Below are positions 41,994 to 51,171 of a stretch of 64,000 nt of DNA, in pieces. A model generated the notes under the pieces. That model saw only the letters and a list, made by a program, of their open reading frames with translations, was not told the origin of the DNA and made no database searches. The stretch is from CAWAMR01 sp963783095 (lineage in GTDB: Bacteria > Planctomycetota > Planctomycetia > Gemmatales > Gemmataceae). Position 1 is the stretch's first letter; every line of letters begins with the position of its first letter. A program made the translations under genes and the position numbers. The stretch is taken from NCBI GenBank assembly GCA_963783095.1, contig CAWAMR010000002.1, positions 868,001 through 932,000 of the forward strand, written 5' to 3'.

Positions 41994-43037
41994 TCACCTT
42001 TTCCACAACCGATCGGGATCGAAATCGGCGCTGTCGAGCCGAATCGGTACCAGGAAGCGGTCGAAACAGTAGTACTCGGCCTCTTTGCCCGTCGAATCGT
42101 AGGTGATGACCAACACCGGCAGATGTGCCGATGGCGAACCGGCGGACGGATCGAAGAAGATCAGCCTTCTACCACCTTGCGGAAGCAGCGTTTCGGTCCG
42201 GGGCATCACCGTCTCTTCAACCCCCTCCAGTGCATTCGCATATTCCGGACGCTTGACCTGTCCGAGATACTTGAGTTGGTTTCGATGGGCCGGGTTCTTT
42301 TCGATGCGTGCGAGCACCGTTCCCAGTTGGCGAATTTGCTCGGAAACACCGGCCTCCCGGATGTCGTGCCGGCAGTTCGAGCGAACCACCGAATCGGTCG
42401 GCGCATAGGCCTGACGCATGGGTCGCAACCCCAACGGCATATCCGAGCGGGCGGGCAAAACCTGCATCTTATTCTCGTACTTGCCGGCCACATACACGAC
42501 TTCGCGCCCCTGCCCTTCCGTACCGATCCAGCGCAGATGAACGCTGTAAGCCTGTTTCCGGAATCGGAAAGCGATGACCTCTTCAGGCTGCGCTTTGTTG
42601 TTGACCACTTCGCGCCGGGTCAGCCGGCACTCGAAAGCATCAATCTTCGCATAGCGCTCGGCAGCGTGTTGATAGATCGACTTCATCGCATTGAGGTCGG
42701 TAGAGCCGGACTGTTTCGTCGGATCCGAACTCGACGTTTCTACAACTCCGCCGGTCTGCTTTAACTCGTTCGCCGGCTGATTTGCGGAAGTGCCGTTCAG
42801 AGAAGCAAGAGAAGGCGGAGGCGGAATCAGCGATTCCTTATCCTCAAAATCCGGCAACCGGCTCGGAATGGTTGTCTGCCGAGGAACGCCTGTAGAGTTC
42901 AGTGGAGCGGAGCCGCGCGCATTGGGCTGCGAATCGCCGGTATTGAGCCGAACGGGTGTATTGTTACACCCCAGCAACATGATAGGGAGCAGGAAACCGA
43001 AACTGAAAAACGACAATCGCAACATAGCCGCATCCAT
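41994..43037 (-). CDS. DUF1571 lipoprotein
   Basis: A 347-residue protein with a lipobox (LPIMLLGC, about Cys24), then a Pro/Ser/Asn-rich linker of about 90 residues. The DUF1571 domain begins near residue 115: YQHAAERYAKIDAFECRLTR, EEVIAFRFRKQAYSVHLRWI, REVVYVAGKYENKM, and the end AEYYCFDRFLVPIRLD. The domain resembles LolA/LppX-like lipid-binding folds in layout, as an outer membrane-related lipoprotein. It is common in planctomycetes; the role is unknown. An in-frame ATG at 43025 is a possible alternative start. Confidence 0.75.
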   Translation of the reverse strand: MDAAMLRLSFFSFGFLLPIMLLGCNNTPVRLNTGDSQPNARGSAPLNSTGVPRQTTIPSRLPDFEDKESLIPPPPSLASLNGTSANQPANELKQTGGVVETSSSDPTKQSGSTDLNAMKSIYQHAAERYAKIDAFECRLTRREVVNNKAQPEEVIAFRFRKQAYSVHLRWIGTEGQGREVVYVAGKYENKMQVLPARSDMPLGLRPMRQAYAPTDSVVRSNCRHDIREAGVSEQIRQLGTVLARIEKNPAHRNQLKYLGQVKRPEYANALEGVEETVMPRTETLLPQGGRRLIFFDPSAGSPSAHLPVLVITYDSTGKEAEYYCFDRFLVPIRLDSADFDPDRLWKR

Positions 43038-43124
43038 GCGGGAAACCTGGAAAGAGCCAACCTTGGCCCTCTCTCAATCGACGCGGGACTTTAGCGACTC
43101 TCGCAAAGTTGGTAAAGAGCACTT

Positions 43125-45011
43125 TTAGTACTGCCAATGCAGTCTTGCCTGAAAGACGTTGACCGGCCCCCGGTCGGCGTTGAATGCCGGGTTGGCAAAG
43201 AACTGGTAGTCAAACGCCAGGCGAAGGCTGTCTGAAATGGCAATGTCATAATACATTTCCAAAGATATTTCGGGGGCGTAGGTCAACATACCGTCGCCGT
43301 TGAGAATGCCCGTGCCGCCCGCTTTGAGAAAGGCTTGCTGTTCGGACGAAGCACCGGCCAAATTACCGGCCAAACCGAAGGTGTCCCCGGGACGACGCCA
43401 GGCCTCGCCCTTGAAGCTCAGGCCCAGTTGTACCGTCCAGTCAACGTCGGTGTACGCCGCCGCAGCAACATGGCCGTCTTGCCAGCCAAGCCGGCCGAAC
43501 GTGCCGACGTTGTCCGCAATCTCCTGTTCCCAATTCACCCCAAAGCCGTATTTGAAACGAAAGGCGAAGGCAGCCAGCGGGACGGTTGCTTCCACTCCTT
43601 GAGGGGTATTCGGACCTGGAGGGGAAGCGAGCAGAAGAGGGGTCGCCGCGCTATAACTGGCAAGGTAACCGTGGTCGACCCAGGCTTGCAGACGAACAGC
43701 TCCTGGATGCTCCCGGATGCGCCACCGGCGCTCCAATTCCAGTATCATTCCCCACTCTTTCCAAAACTCCCCGTCGGTGGTGGACGAATCTCCAGGCTCG
43801 TCGTTGGGCCACGCAAAGATCCGGTCATCGGAAGTGAGACCATTCGGATTGCCGGGCAACTGGAACCATCCATAGCGCACGGCCCAATCCTTCTGATTCA
43901 GATCGAGGGCAATTCCTGTGGTGTAACCGATGGTATCCGCGGGATAGTCCCAGGTAAGCATGCTCGTCGACCAATTCATGAATTGCGTGTGCGCATCGTG
44001 GTTGTAAGTGTTATTGTCGAATATATCAACCGCGCTAAATCGGCCGGCCGTGATCGTAAATCGCGATACGTCCCGTTTGCCCGGTAGCGTCAAGAAACTG
44101 TCGGGCACGTCCTCTTGTTCTCCGCCCAGGCCGAAGGTTTGGCGAACAAAGAAGTGTGCCATCATAAACCTGGGATCCACGGTGCCGGCTTTGTACGCGT
44201 CATTGTTCGGAGAGTTCTCCAGGCCAAAGGCGTTTGTCAGGCCGAAGCCCTGCCACAAAAGCAAATCCGCGTGAAACTCGGCACCCTGCCACATCGGCGC
44301 ACCGAGAAAAAGATCTGCGGTAACCGTTCCCGAGCGCTGGGCTTGATAGCTCAGGCTGTTAGGACCGGAGTATTTGGCACCGAATCCAGCATCGAGAATC
44401 GGCGTAATGGTGGTCTGGGCATGGAAATTCCATCCCTTGGGCAGAAACTTGAACTTGTCCTCCTTCTTGTCCTCGTCCTTCTTGCCGTTGCCGTTTGCCG
44501 AGTCTTTCTTGTCGGGCTCCGTGTCCTCGCCATTGTCGAGCCCAGAGCGGTTGCCCGCGCCGACGCCCTGCCAGTTCGATAAATCGGCGTGATACCGGGC
44601 AGCTTGCCATGCCGGCGCGAGAAAAAGGTTTGAGGTAGTCGTAACCTGGCGGTCAGCGCTCGTGCTCGATCTGTTGGAACCGGCGTCCTTGGCATCGAAT
44701 CCGGGGCGGAGATTCGGAATTGCGGTAGCCTTAGCCTGGATGTTCCTTCCCTGGAGCGGTAATTTGAAGTTATCGTTCTCCTCGTCTTTCTCGTCCGGCC
44801 CCTTGTCCCACAAGCAGAATGTCTGAGTTGTGGTCGGGCCAGGCAAGGTAGCTGGGACAGTTAAATCCGGCGAGGAGAAAGAGGTTGATTCCGAAACTGG
44901 GCCGGCTGGGGGGCTTGGCGAGGAATCGTTGACGTAGTTTCTCCCAGCGCAGCCTGCATACAGCAACGGCAAGAGCGCAAAGACCGAACGCAATAGCGAG
45001 CACGAAGCCAT
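43125..45011 (-). CDS. OprB-type carbohydrate-selective porin with duplicated N-terminal module
   Basis: A 628-residue outer membrane protein. The ATG at 45011 begins a signal (MASCSLLRSVFALLPLLYAG) with a lipobox-like A-G-C. The C-terminal 380 residues match OprB: AHFFVRQTFGLGGEQEDVPD, RFTITAGRFSAVDIFDNNTY, AWVDHGYLASYSAATPLLLA, and the last strand ending in Tyr (VFQARLHWQY). Two related blocks precede this: residues 83-160 (LQGRNIQAKATAIPNLRPGF .. WQGVGAGNRSGLDN) and 187-266 (LPKGWNFHAQTTITPILDAG .. WQGFGLTNAFGLEN), joined by a Lys/Asp/Glu-rich linker. The first block is an extra copy. It would admit sugars across the outer membrane. Confidence 0.85.
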   Translation of the reverse strand: MASCSLLRSVFALLPLLYAGCAGRNYVNDSSPSPPAGPVSESTSFSSPDLTVPATLPGPTTTQTFCLWDKGPDEKDEENDNFKLPLQGRNIQAKATAIPNLRPGFDAKDAGSNRSSTSADRQVTTTSNLFLAPAWQAARYHADLSNWQGVGAGNRSGLDNGEDTEPDKKDSANGNGKKDEDKKEDKFKFLPKGWNFHAQTTITPILDAGFGAKYSGPNSLSYQAQRSGTVTADLFLGAPMWQGAEFHADLLLWQGFGLTNAFGLENSPNNDAYKAGTVDPRFMMAHFFVRQTFGLGGEQEDVPDSFLTLPGKRDVSRFTITAGRFSAVDIFDNNTYNHDAHTQFMNWSTSMLTWDYPADTIGYTTGIALDLNQKDWAVRYGWFQLPGNPNGLTSDDRIFAWPNDEPGDSSTTDGEFWKEWGMILELERRWRIREHPGAVRLQAWVDHGYLASYSAATPLLLASPPGPNTPQGVEATVPLAAFAFRFKYGFGVNWEQEIADNVGTFGRLGWQDGHVAAAAYTDVDWTVQLGLSFKGEAWRRPGDTFGLAGNLAGASSEQQAFLKAGGTGILNGDGMLTYAPEISLEMYYDIAISDSLRLAFDYQFFANPAFNADRGPVNVFQARLHWQY

Positions 45012-45150
45012 CGCCACCCGGAAGAAATTCAATTAAACTTGGAGTAACATTTGCAGATAACATGGAAGGGTGCATTTAGGAATAGCAATCAAAAGTGCTG
45101 AAGTGAACAAAGCTAAGACTGATGAGAGTTGCCCCCCGGAGTTTGAACGG

Positions 45151-45828
45151 ATGAAAACGTGTCTTTCGGCGACGATGGGGCTAATTCTATGCTGCTCAAC
45201 GATAGCTTCGGCTGAAAATCCCAAGGCGGATGCCGATCGATTCGCGCGCTGGGAAAAGGAAATTCTGGCGCTCGAAAAACGACAGAAAGATTCTCCGCCG
45301 CCCAAGGACGGCATCGCCTTCGCGGGCAGTTCCACGATTCGGTTATGGGATCTGAAGAAATCGTTTCCCAACTTGCCGGTGTATAACTGCGGGTTTGGCG
45401 GTTCGGAAATCCGCGATGTCACTCATTTCGCCGATCGTATTCTCTTGAGCAACAGTCCCAAGATCATTGTCTTCTATGCAGGCGACAACGATGTCAACTC
45501 CAAGCGCACGCCCGAGCAGGTTCGCGACGATTTCCAGGCGTTTGCAACGGCAGTTCATGCGCGATTACCAAAGACGAAAATCATCCTCGTGTCGGTGAAG
45601 CCCAGCCCATCGCGCTGGAAACTCGCGGAACAACAGAAGACCGCCAACAAGCTGGTTGCCGACTATTGCAAGAAGGACGATCGTCTCGTATTTGTCGATG
45701 TTTTCAAAGCGCTGCTGGGTGAAGATGGAATGCCGAAGACCGAGAACTACGCCAAGGACAAGTTGCATCTTAGCCCAGGCGGATATGATGTGCTTAACAA
45801 TGCCGTTCGGCCTTTGCTTAAACCATAA
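45151..45828 (+). CDS. Secreted SGNH/GDSL hydrolase
   Basis: A 225-residue protein. Signal peptide MKTCLSATMGLILCCSTIAS after the ATG at 45151. Block I is GIAFAGSSTIRLWD with the Ser in G-S-S; block II NCGFGGSEI; block III YAGDNDVNS with the Asn; block V DKLHLSPGGYDVL with the Asp and His of the triad. This is the rhamnogalacturonan acetylesterase or platelet-activating factor acetylhydrolase-like kind of SGNH hydrolase, which removes acyl groups from sugars or lipids. It is divergent from the porin gene, so the two might share control. Confidence 0.85.
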   Translation: MKTCLSATMGLILCCSTIASAENPKADADRFARWEKEILALEKRQKDSPPPKDGIAFAGSSTIRLWDLKKSFPNLPVYNCGFGGSEIRDVTHFADRILLSNSPKIIVFYAGDNDVNSKRTPEQVRDDFQAFATAVHARLPKTKIILVSVKPSPSRWKLAEQQKTANKLVADYCKKDDRLVFVDVFKALLGEDGMPKTENYAKDKLHLSPGGYDVLNNAVRPLLKP

Positions 45829-45840
45829 ACCGGAACCTCA

Positions 45841-45924
45841 AAAGAGCCGCGCACGCAGTAAGCGGAGGAACTACCGCTTACTGCGTGCTTGAAGTTTCCC
45901 CGCTTACTGCGTGCGCGGCTCTTT
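45841..45924. repeat. Inverted repeat with an extra internal half-arm
   Basis: AAAGAGCCGCGCACGCAGTA and AGCGG (45841-45865) pair perfectly with 45900-45924. A third copy of the inner part, CCGCTTACTGCGTGC at 45874-45888, lies in the loop, so two different hairpins can form. It follows the stop of the SGNH gene by 12 bases. Confidence 0.85.
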
Positions 45925-46060
45925 CCCTCAATCACGCACTCGCACTGTTGGTTTCTTCGAGCACCACTTGTTCCCGCTGGGCAAAATATAATCTTGCGAA
46001 TCTCACTATCGACGGATTAGAATCTCCTTGAAGAATCACTTCCACAAAGAGGAGCCCATT

Positions 46061-47596
46061 ATGTCGAACAACTCATTGCCGATCTCGCGTAACAGGTTTC
46101 GGCCTACTATCGTTCAATGTCTGATGGTCTGCACTCTCGTCCTGGCGTTACCTACGGTCTACGTGTTGACTCAAGTCGATCATAAACCGCGCGAGCAAAC
46201 TCGACTATCGAGCTACGATCCGCCCAAGACCCAGGAACTAACTCCCGAAGTCTCAATGCTTGTCGTCGATCGGTCGGGTCTACAACGGTTTCTACAAAGT
46301 CAGTGTCTGCCGCCTGCCCGGCCCCGGAGAACTCCCACCGTCTTCGGTTCCAACATACCGGTGAAGTATCTCCTGCCGAAAGCGCCGATACCTAAAGAAA
46401 CGCCGATTCTTCCCGATAACCTGGACGATGTCCCGGAGATCGAATTTCAGCGTTTGCCCGACCAGAAGCTTTCTGTCGAGAAGGCTTCAGATGAGATCTT
46501 CCAAACTATTACCAAGATCAATCACATCAACAGAACCAAGAGAGATTGTTTTGTGGAAGCGCTGCTCGACAATCGACCCGACCTCAACGGACTGCCGTTC
46601 GCAATGGGAGATGCCTGTCGAATTACGGGTGAACGACGTAAACAATTTGCTATGGCTGTCGGCTTTGTCCGCGAAGGCAGCGTTCCCGCCGCATGGTATG
46701 GTTTCTGGGAAGATCGCGACCACACCACTTTGGCCCGCATTGCCGCCGCGACGCAGATCATGGCCCCGAATTTCACCAAGGATCGTCTCGAACTGGTCAA
46801 GTACCTTGCCGGCGTTTCGCACGTGGAAGCCACTCGTGCACTGGCAAGGCTGGCTATTTTTTCGCCTGAGGATGGAATTCATCAGGCCGCATGCAAAGCT
46901 TTGAAGGTTCGTCGGGAAAAAGATTACAGCGAAGTCCTCGTGAAGGGATTGAAGTATCCATTACCGGCCGTCGCTCGTCGTGCTTCCGAGGCCATCGCCA
47001 AACTGGAACGCACCGATCTGATTCCCCACTTGCTCAACATGCTCGACGATCCCGATCCACGCGCTCCCACGGTTCAAGAAATCGACCAAAAGAAAATCCC
47101 TGTGGTTCGGGAACTGGTAAAGATCAACCATCGTCGAAGCTGCTTGCTTTGTCATCCTCCAAGTAATTCCGACAGCATCTCCGATGAGATACCCACGGCA
47201 GAGGTGCCGGTTCCCGGTGATTCAGCTCGCGAGGAAGGATATAACCGAAGAGGACGGGATACAGATCTCGACCTGCTGGTGAGAATTGACGTGACTTATT
47301 TGCGCCAGGATTTCTCGCAGCTCAAACTGATGAGGGACGATGGTTTTTGCCGTTTTGTACGCTTTGATTTTTTGGTCCGCAACCGTGTCCTCACCGAAGG
47401 AGAAGCGAACGAGTTCAAGCTGAAGCTGAAGCCTGCCGATGCGAATGGCCTTTCGCCCTATCAGCGCGCTGCGCACGCCGCATTGCGGGGTTTGACAGGC
47501 AAAGCAGCTGCGCCGACGGCTAAAGCCTGGCGGAAATTGCTGGCGGAACGTTCTTCTGCATTGGCTGAAAGCCAGGCCAAAGATCAGCACCAATAA
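46061..47596 (+). CDS. Membrane-anchored HEAT-like protein with a CxxCH motif
   Basis: A 511-residue protein. The ATG at 46061 follows GAGGAGCCCATT. An N-terminal membrane segment (IVQCLMVCTLVLALPTVYVL, about 17-36) is followed by a long periplasmic part. HEAT-like helices run from about 260 to 350 (THVEATRALARLAIFSPEDG-like, YPLPAVARRASEAIAKLERT). Near residue 370 RRSCLLCHPPSNS gives CLLCH, a c-type heme attachment motif, followed by VRIDVTYLRQDFSQL. If heme is attached, this would be a cytochrome-like protein linked to HEAT scaffolding, a combination known in planctomycete PSCyt proteins. Only one motif is seen, so heme binding is not certain. Confidence 0.65.
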   Translation: MSNNSLPISRNRFRPTIVQCLMVCTLVLALPTVYVLTQVDHKPREQTRLSSYDPPKTQELTPEVSMLVVDRSGLQRFLQSQCLPPARPRRTPTVFGSNIPVKYLLPKAPIPKETPILPDNLDDVPEIEFQRLPDQKLSVEKASDEIFQTITKINHINRTKRDCFVEALLDNRPDLNGLPFAMGDACRITGERRKQFAMAVGFVREGSVPAAWYGFWEDRDHTTLARIAAATQIMAPNFTKDRLELVKYLAGVSHVEATRALARLAIFSPEDGIHQAACKALKVRREKDYSEVLVKGLKYPLPAVARRASEAIAKLERTDLIPHLLNMLDDPDPRAPTVQEIDQKKIPVVRELVKINHRRSCLLCHPPSNSDSISDEIPTAEVPVPGDSAREEGYNRRGRDTDLDLLVRIDVTYLRQDFSQLKLMRDDGFCRFVRFDFLVRNRVLTEGEANEFKLKLKPADANGLSPYQRAAHAALRGLTGKAAAPTAKAWRKLLAERSSALAESQAKDQHQ

Positions 47597-47622
47597 GAAG
47601 ATTGACGAAGGGCAGATTTCCT

Positions 47623-48243
47623 ATGGCATTCAGCGATTTCAAGTATCCGGCAGTTCTTCGGGAACTTGGTCTAAGCAGTCAGAGTGAAGAGAGTTTGTTC
47701 AAGGATATTGTTCCGGCAGCTCTCAGTTCCACCTTTCGTGCCACCCTTGAGGTGTCCGTGCGACTCGCGACAACTGCGCACAGTGAAGCTTCGCGATCGA
47801 CCTGGATTGTGGGTCCGGTTCTCGGGGAATTGTGGGGCAAATATCACGGGAAGATTAATATGTTTGCCGGCGTTGAGTTTAACGCCGATCCGGAAGCGGG
47901 GTTGACCGGTTATTGCGATTTTTTGATTGGACGTTCACCTCAACTGCCGTATATCGAAGCTCCGATGATCGTCATTTTCGAGGCCAAGCGCGACAGCATT
48001 CCGGACGGCCTCGGTCAATGTGTGGCCGGGATGGAAGGAGTGCGGCGATTCAATCAACGCGAAGGAAGACCCATCGAAACGGTTTATGGTTGCGTGACCA
48101 CAGGCTCGCTCTGGAAATTTCTAAAGTTATCGGGAACAGTTCTTACCATCGACTTAACGGAGTACACGATCGCACAGGTTGATAAACTGCTGGGCATTTT
48201 TACGTTCATGATCGGGCCTGTTCCCGAACCGGTTGCGGCATAA
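47623..48243 (+). CDS. PDDEXK-like hypothetical protein
   Basis: A 206-residue protein starting MAFSDFKYPAVLRELGLSSQ. The middle shows a nuclease-type core: an early Glu in SRSTWIVGPVLGELW, then TGYCDFLIGRSPQLPYIEAP with the Asp, and MIVIFEAKRDSIPDGLGQCV with E-A-K. The pattern matches the PD-(D/E)XK fold and a family frequent in cyanobacteria and planctomycetes, of unknown role. It starts 27 bases after the preceding gene and may be cotranscribed with it. Confidence 0.65.
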   Translation: MAFSDFKYPAVLRELGLSSQSEESLFKDIVPAALSSTFRATLEVSVRLATTAHSEASRSTWIVGPVLGELWGKYHGKINMFAGVEFNADPEAGLTGYCDFLIGRSPQLPYIEAPMIVIFEAKRDSIPDGLGQCVAGMEGVRRFNQREGRPIETVYGCVTTGSLWKFLKLSGTVLTIDLTEYTIAQVDKLLGIFTFMIGPVPEPVAA

Positions 48244-48253
48244 AGGTGAGTTG

Positions 48254-48742
48254 TTATGGTCGACCCGATCGTTTTTGCTTCTGTGGTTCTTTTGTCACCT
48301 CCTTTTTGTCGAGTATACGCTCTAATATGACGAGCCTGTGATCGGACTCTGCCGTGGTTTTGAATTCCTGCGGCCGCGGGATTGGGTCATCGGGATCTTC
48401 GCAGATGACCCGACATATCTTGAGTTGATTCGCTTGTAACGAGTAGATGGCAAAGAGTCGCTGACCTTTGAGATTGCCTTTTACGCAGACCAGATCCATG
48501 ATTCCAGGGCCCAGAATCTCAATGCGATATTCATTGTCGGCTTCTTTCAAGCGATCACCTGAAATGAATGTTCGCGCTGGTTCGATTCGCGCATTCTTAA
48601 ACTCACCGTAGATGCCGTCCATGCTACTTGCAAACAGACGCCAAGTTCCCTGCATTTTTTGCAAATCATCCTCAACCACGGCCGGTTTGGGGGCCGGGAA
48701 ACCTGGCATGGTGCTTACCAGCAGAAGAATCGCGGTATTCAT
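48254..48742 (-). CDS. Secreted TIGR03067-like protein
   Basis: A 162-residue protein. GGAGAACGGTT precedes the ATG at 48742; a signal peptide MNTAILLLVSTMPGFPA follows. DDLQKMQGTWRLFASSMDG is the motif L-x-x-x-Q-G-x-W that opens TIGR03067 domains of planctomycetes, and the rest (FISGDRLKEADNEYRIEIL, AIYSLQANQLKICR) fits a lipocalin-like barrel. The end is Lys/Gln-rich. It converges with the previous gene. Role unknown. Confidence 0.75.
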   Translation of the reverse strand: MNTAILLLVSTMPGFPAPKPAVVEDDLQKMQGTWRLFASSMDGIYGEFKNARIEPARTFISGDRLKEADNEYRIEILGPGIMDLVCVKGNLKGQRLFAIYSLQANQLKICRVICEDPDDPIPRPQEFKTTAESDHRLVILERILDKKEVTKEPQKQKRSGRP

Positions 48743-49077
48743 AACCGTTCTCCATCGAAGCAACTCATTTTATCGAAATTGATCGACTTTCAAAACTACG
48801 ACCCGCGTCCACAACTTCCCAGCCTGAATTCGAGCCGCTCAGTATTGAAGGTATACCCCGCTCCGAGACTATAATCCACGATCGTCGCTGACTTATGGCT
48901 GTCTTTTTCTTCTCTTGCCCCAATCTGCACGCTTGACGAACGCCAGGGGCGAATCGCTGTGCTCATCTCTCACGGGCAATTGTTAACGATAGCCGGAAAA
49001 ACCCTCACCACCGGCAAAGATAAATGCCGATGAAGATTTTATCAACCGCATCAACAAGGGTTTGCTGGGGAGATGTT
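48743..49077. other. Stretch without a recognisable gene
   Basis: About 335 bases between divergent genes. No frame has a binding site or a motif. It should hold the promoters of the TIGR03067-like gene and of the small lipoprotein genes, but I cannot point to clear boxes. Confidence 0.5.
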
Positions 49078-49293
49078 ATGAGACGGTTCATCATCCTGGT
49101 TGTACTGTGCTGTTTTACGGGCTGCACCACCCCGCCAGCGATTCAGAAGTGGGTGGAGGATACCAGCATGTATACCCAAAGCAATAGCGAGTTCTTCGAT
49201 AAATCCAACGACAACGGCAGCAAGTTCTTCGGTGAATCCGACGATCGCGGCAGCAAGTCCTTCGATGAATCTGGCGACAAGGAGTCGAAGTGA
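49078..49293 (+). CDS. Small lipoprotein with acidic repeats
   Basis: A 71-residue lipoprotein: MRRFIILVVLCCFTGC gives the signal and lipobox. The mature part has three related units of about 11 residues (SEFFDKSNDNG, SKFFGESDDRG, SKSFDESGDKE). GGGGAG lies upstream of the ATG at 49078. The next gene overlaps its stop (GTGA). Confidence 0.6.
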   Translation: MRRFIILVVLCCFTGCTTPPAIQKWVEDTSMYTQSNSEFFDKSNDNGSKFFGESDDRGSKSFDESGDKESK

Positions 49294-49439
49294 TTCCCGT
49301 ACCTGCATTTTCTTCTCGTTTTTCTATTTGCCTGTTGATAATGTTTGCAATATCGACCCTGTGCGGGTGCCACGGTAGCGCGTTCCACACGGGCGGTGGC
49401 AGCGTTAATCTTTCTGGGCCTACTGATCGGTACCGCTGA
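49290..49439 (+). CDS. 49-residue lipoprotein, translationally coupled
   Basis: A GTG at 49290 overlaps the stop of the previous gene (GTGA), and GGAG at 49281-49284 is well placed for it. The 49 residues contain a hydrophobic run SICLLIMFAISTLCGC ending in a lipobox, then HGSAFHTGGGSVNLSGPTDR. Two small lipoproteins translated together suggests a pair. No homolog known to me. Confidence 0.5.
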   Translation: MIPVPAFSSRFSICLLIMFAISTLCGCHGSAFHTGGGSVNLSGPTDRYR

Positions 49440-49460
49440 GTGGTTCGTATCTGAGATGTA

Positions 49461-51155
49461 TTACGCTGGCTGAATCTCACGCATCACAGTTATCGTGTCT
49501 TTGAAATTGACGTCCCCGATGAGACAAGGATGCTTGTATTGCTCGGGTGAGCCGCCGGCCTTCGCCAGTCTTTCGCGATCCCATTTTTGCCAGGTGCCGG
49601 TCGGGATCACTTCCACGCGCACCGGACCAAGTCGGCCGCTTTCGCGCTTGGCGGCGTATTCGATGTTCTGCTCGCCCAACTCTTGATCCAGTTCCGTCAT
49701 GAACTTCTTTAGTACACCCGCATCCCGAATGTCAGCCTCTTCAAGGAACAACCCATAGAAAGGCTGCACATCGTCCCAACACGGTGCCAGAGCATAGGCG
49801 GTGATATGCTGCCCATTGATCTTGTGGGCGACAGCGTCCATTGCCTTGGTGACGTGGTGCTCCGATAGCTTTTCGCCGGTAAGATTGGCGAAGCGGTTCC
49901 CTTTGCCCAAAAACTCCACCAGTGGCGTCTTGTTGTGAAAGCCGGTCACGCGCACCAGGTCGGATATGTGATAGCGATATAACCCCGACTTCGTCGTCGG
50001 CAAAATGTAATACGTTCCGCCTTCCTTCACTTCGTGAGCGCCGAGAAAGGTCGGTTGCTGCGAGTCGATCTCCGCTTCGGGAATGAACTCGAAATAGTGC
50101 GATGTGATGTCCAGTACCCCCGATGAAGTATGGTCGCCAACCGGGATGGTCATGCGTCCTTCGCTGGCCAGCAGGCCAATATCGCGTATCGGTGTGGTTC
50201 CGTAATAGCGCGAAAGTTGCCGAAGATAGGGACCGACGCTGCCACCCGTCCAGCAGCCTATCAACAAACTTTCTGCCGGCCAGACAGCGCTCGGCAACAG
50301 TGCACTATCCCGGCGCACGAACGATTCCAGTTCCGCAGCGCGTTTGCGGTCCTTCTTCAGTTTGCGCTGAAAATAGGCGCGCATTTCCGATGGGATGTCG
50401 AGTTTTGCGGAAAGTGTGCCATCGGCAATGTCGCGGATCAGCGCTTCCTTTTCCTGATCCATCACGCGCGCCAGCGAAACGAGAGTGCTGGGATTCGCCG
50501 AGGATAGCAAGCCTACCTTGCGCGGCAAACTGAAGCGCAGGGCGACATAGTAGCGCGTGGGCGAATCCTTGATTTTGCCGCTGATGCTCGGCACCGAATA
50601 GAGGAAGCGAACGATGCGCTTTTGCACCTGGGCCGTGAACCCGGACAGGTTGCCGCAGGCCACACCGGACTCGGTGCGATACTCCTCGGGATCGCCGACC
50701 AGTTGCATGACCGGTTTCAAGGCGATGGCCTTGTGCTCGGTCATGGCGGTCAGACCCCAGATGTTCCAGCCGCGCCGATAGTCGTCGAGATAGCGCGTGG
50801 TAATGGGGATGTGTTTGCGGGCAGCGGTGGTGCCGCTGGTGAGAGCGAACATCAGCACCGCCGGGTCGGTGAGCAAGGCGCTGGTTTCGCCCTTCATCAC
50901 GCGCTGAATGTAGGGAGCAACGTATTCGTACGGCGCGAAGGGAACTTGCCGGCGATAATCTTCAATTGTCGCGATCGTCCGAAAGCCATGATCGCGGCCA
51001 AAGCCGGTGTCGGCCTGTTGTGCGAGGATTTCCCGCAACAACTGGAACTGAACATCTTGAGGGGTTTGAGTCGCCAGGTGAAAGGCTGCGACACGGCGTC
51101 GAACGGGACGAGCAACGATCTTGCCGACCATCCGCAACAGGAAGCGACCAAGCAT
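49461..51155 (-). CDS. GH3 family acyl-acid amido synthetase-like enzyme
   Basis: A 564-residue GH3 protein of the ANL-like acyl-adenylating superfamily. VLMFALTSGTTAARKHIPIT holds the Ser/Thr-rich phosphate loop; RDIGLLASEGRMTIPVGDHT the second ATP motif; YYILPTTKSGLYRYHISDLV the Y-R-x-x-D-x-V motif with the Asp that binds ribose; VEFLGKGNRFANLTGEKLSE the hinge. In plants GH3 joins amino acids to hormones; in bacteria it is rare, and substrates are unknown, probably a fatty or aryl acid and an amine. It is the last gene of the fatty acid synthase-like block (52553-57905), after a hydrolase gene. Confidence 0.9.
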   Translation of the reverse strand: MLGRFLLRMVGKIVARPVRRRVAAFHLATQTPQDVQFQLLREILAQQADTGFGRDHGFRTIATIEDYRRQVPFAPYEYVAPYIQRVMKGETSALLTDPAVLMFALTSGTTAARKHIPITTRYLDDYRRGWNIWGLTAMTEHKAIALKPVMQLVGDPEEYRTESGVACGNLSGFTAQVQKRIVRFLYSVPSISGKIKDSPTRYYVALRFSLPRKVGLLSSANPSTLVSLARVMDQEKEALIRDIADGTLSAKLDIPSEMRAYFQRKLKKDRKRAAELESFVRRDSALLPSAVWPAESLLIGCWTGGSVGPYLRQLSRYYGTTPIRDIGLLASEGRMTIPVGDHTSSGVLDITSHYFEFIPEAEIDSQQPTFLGAHEVKEGGTYYILPTTKSGLYRYHISDLVRVTGFHNKTPLVEFLGKGNRFANLTGEKLSEHHVTKAMDAVAHKINGQHITAYALAPCWDDVQPFYGLFLEEADIRDAGVLKKFMTELDQELGEQNIEYAAKRESGRLGPVRVEVIPTGTWQKWDRERLAKAGGSPEQYKHPCLIGDVNFKDTITVMREIQPA

Positions 51156-51171
51156 GGGAGTTCCTTTGGAA

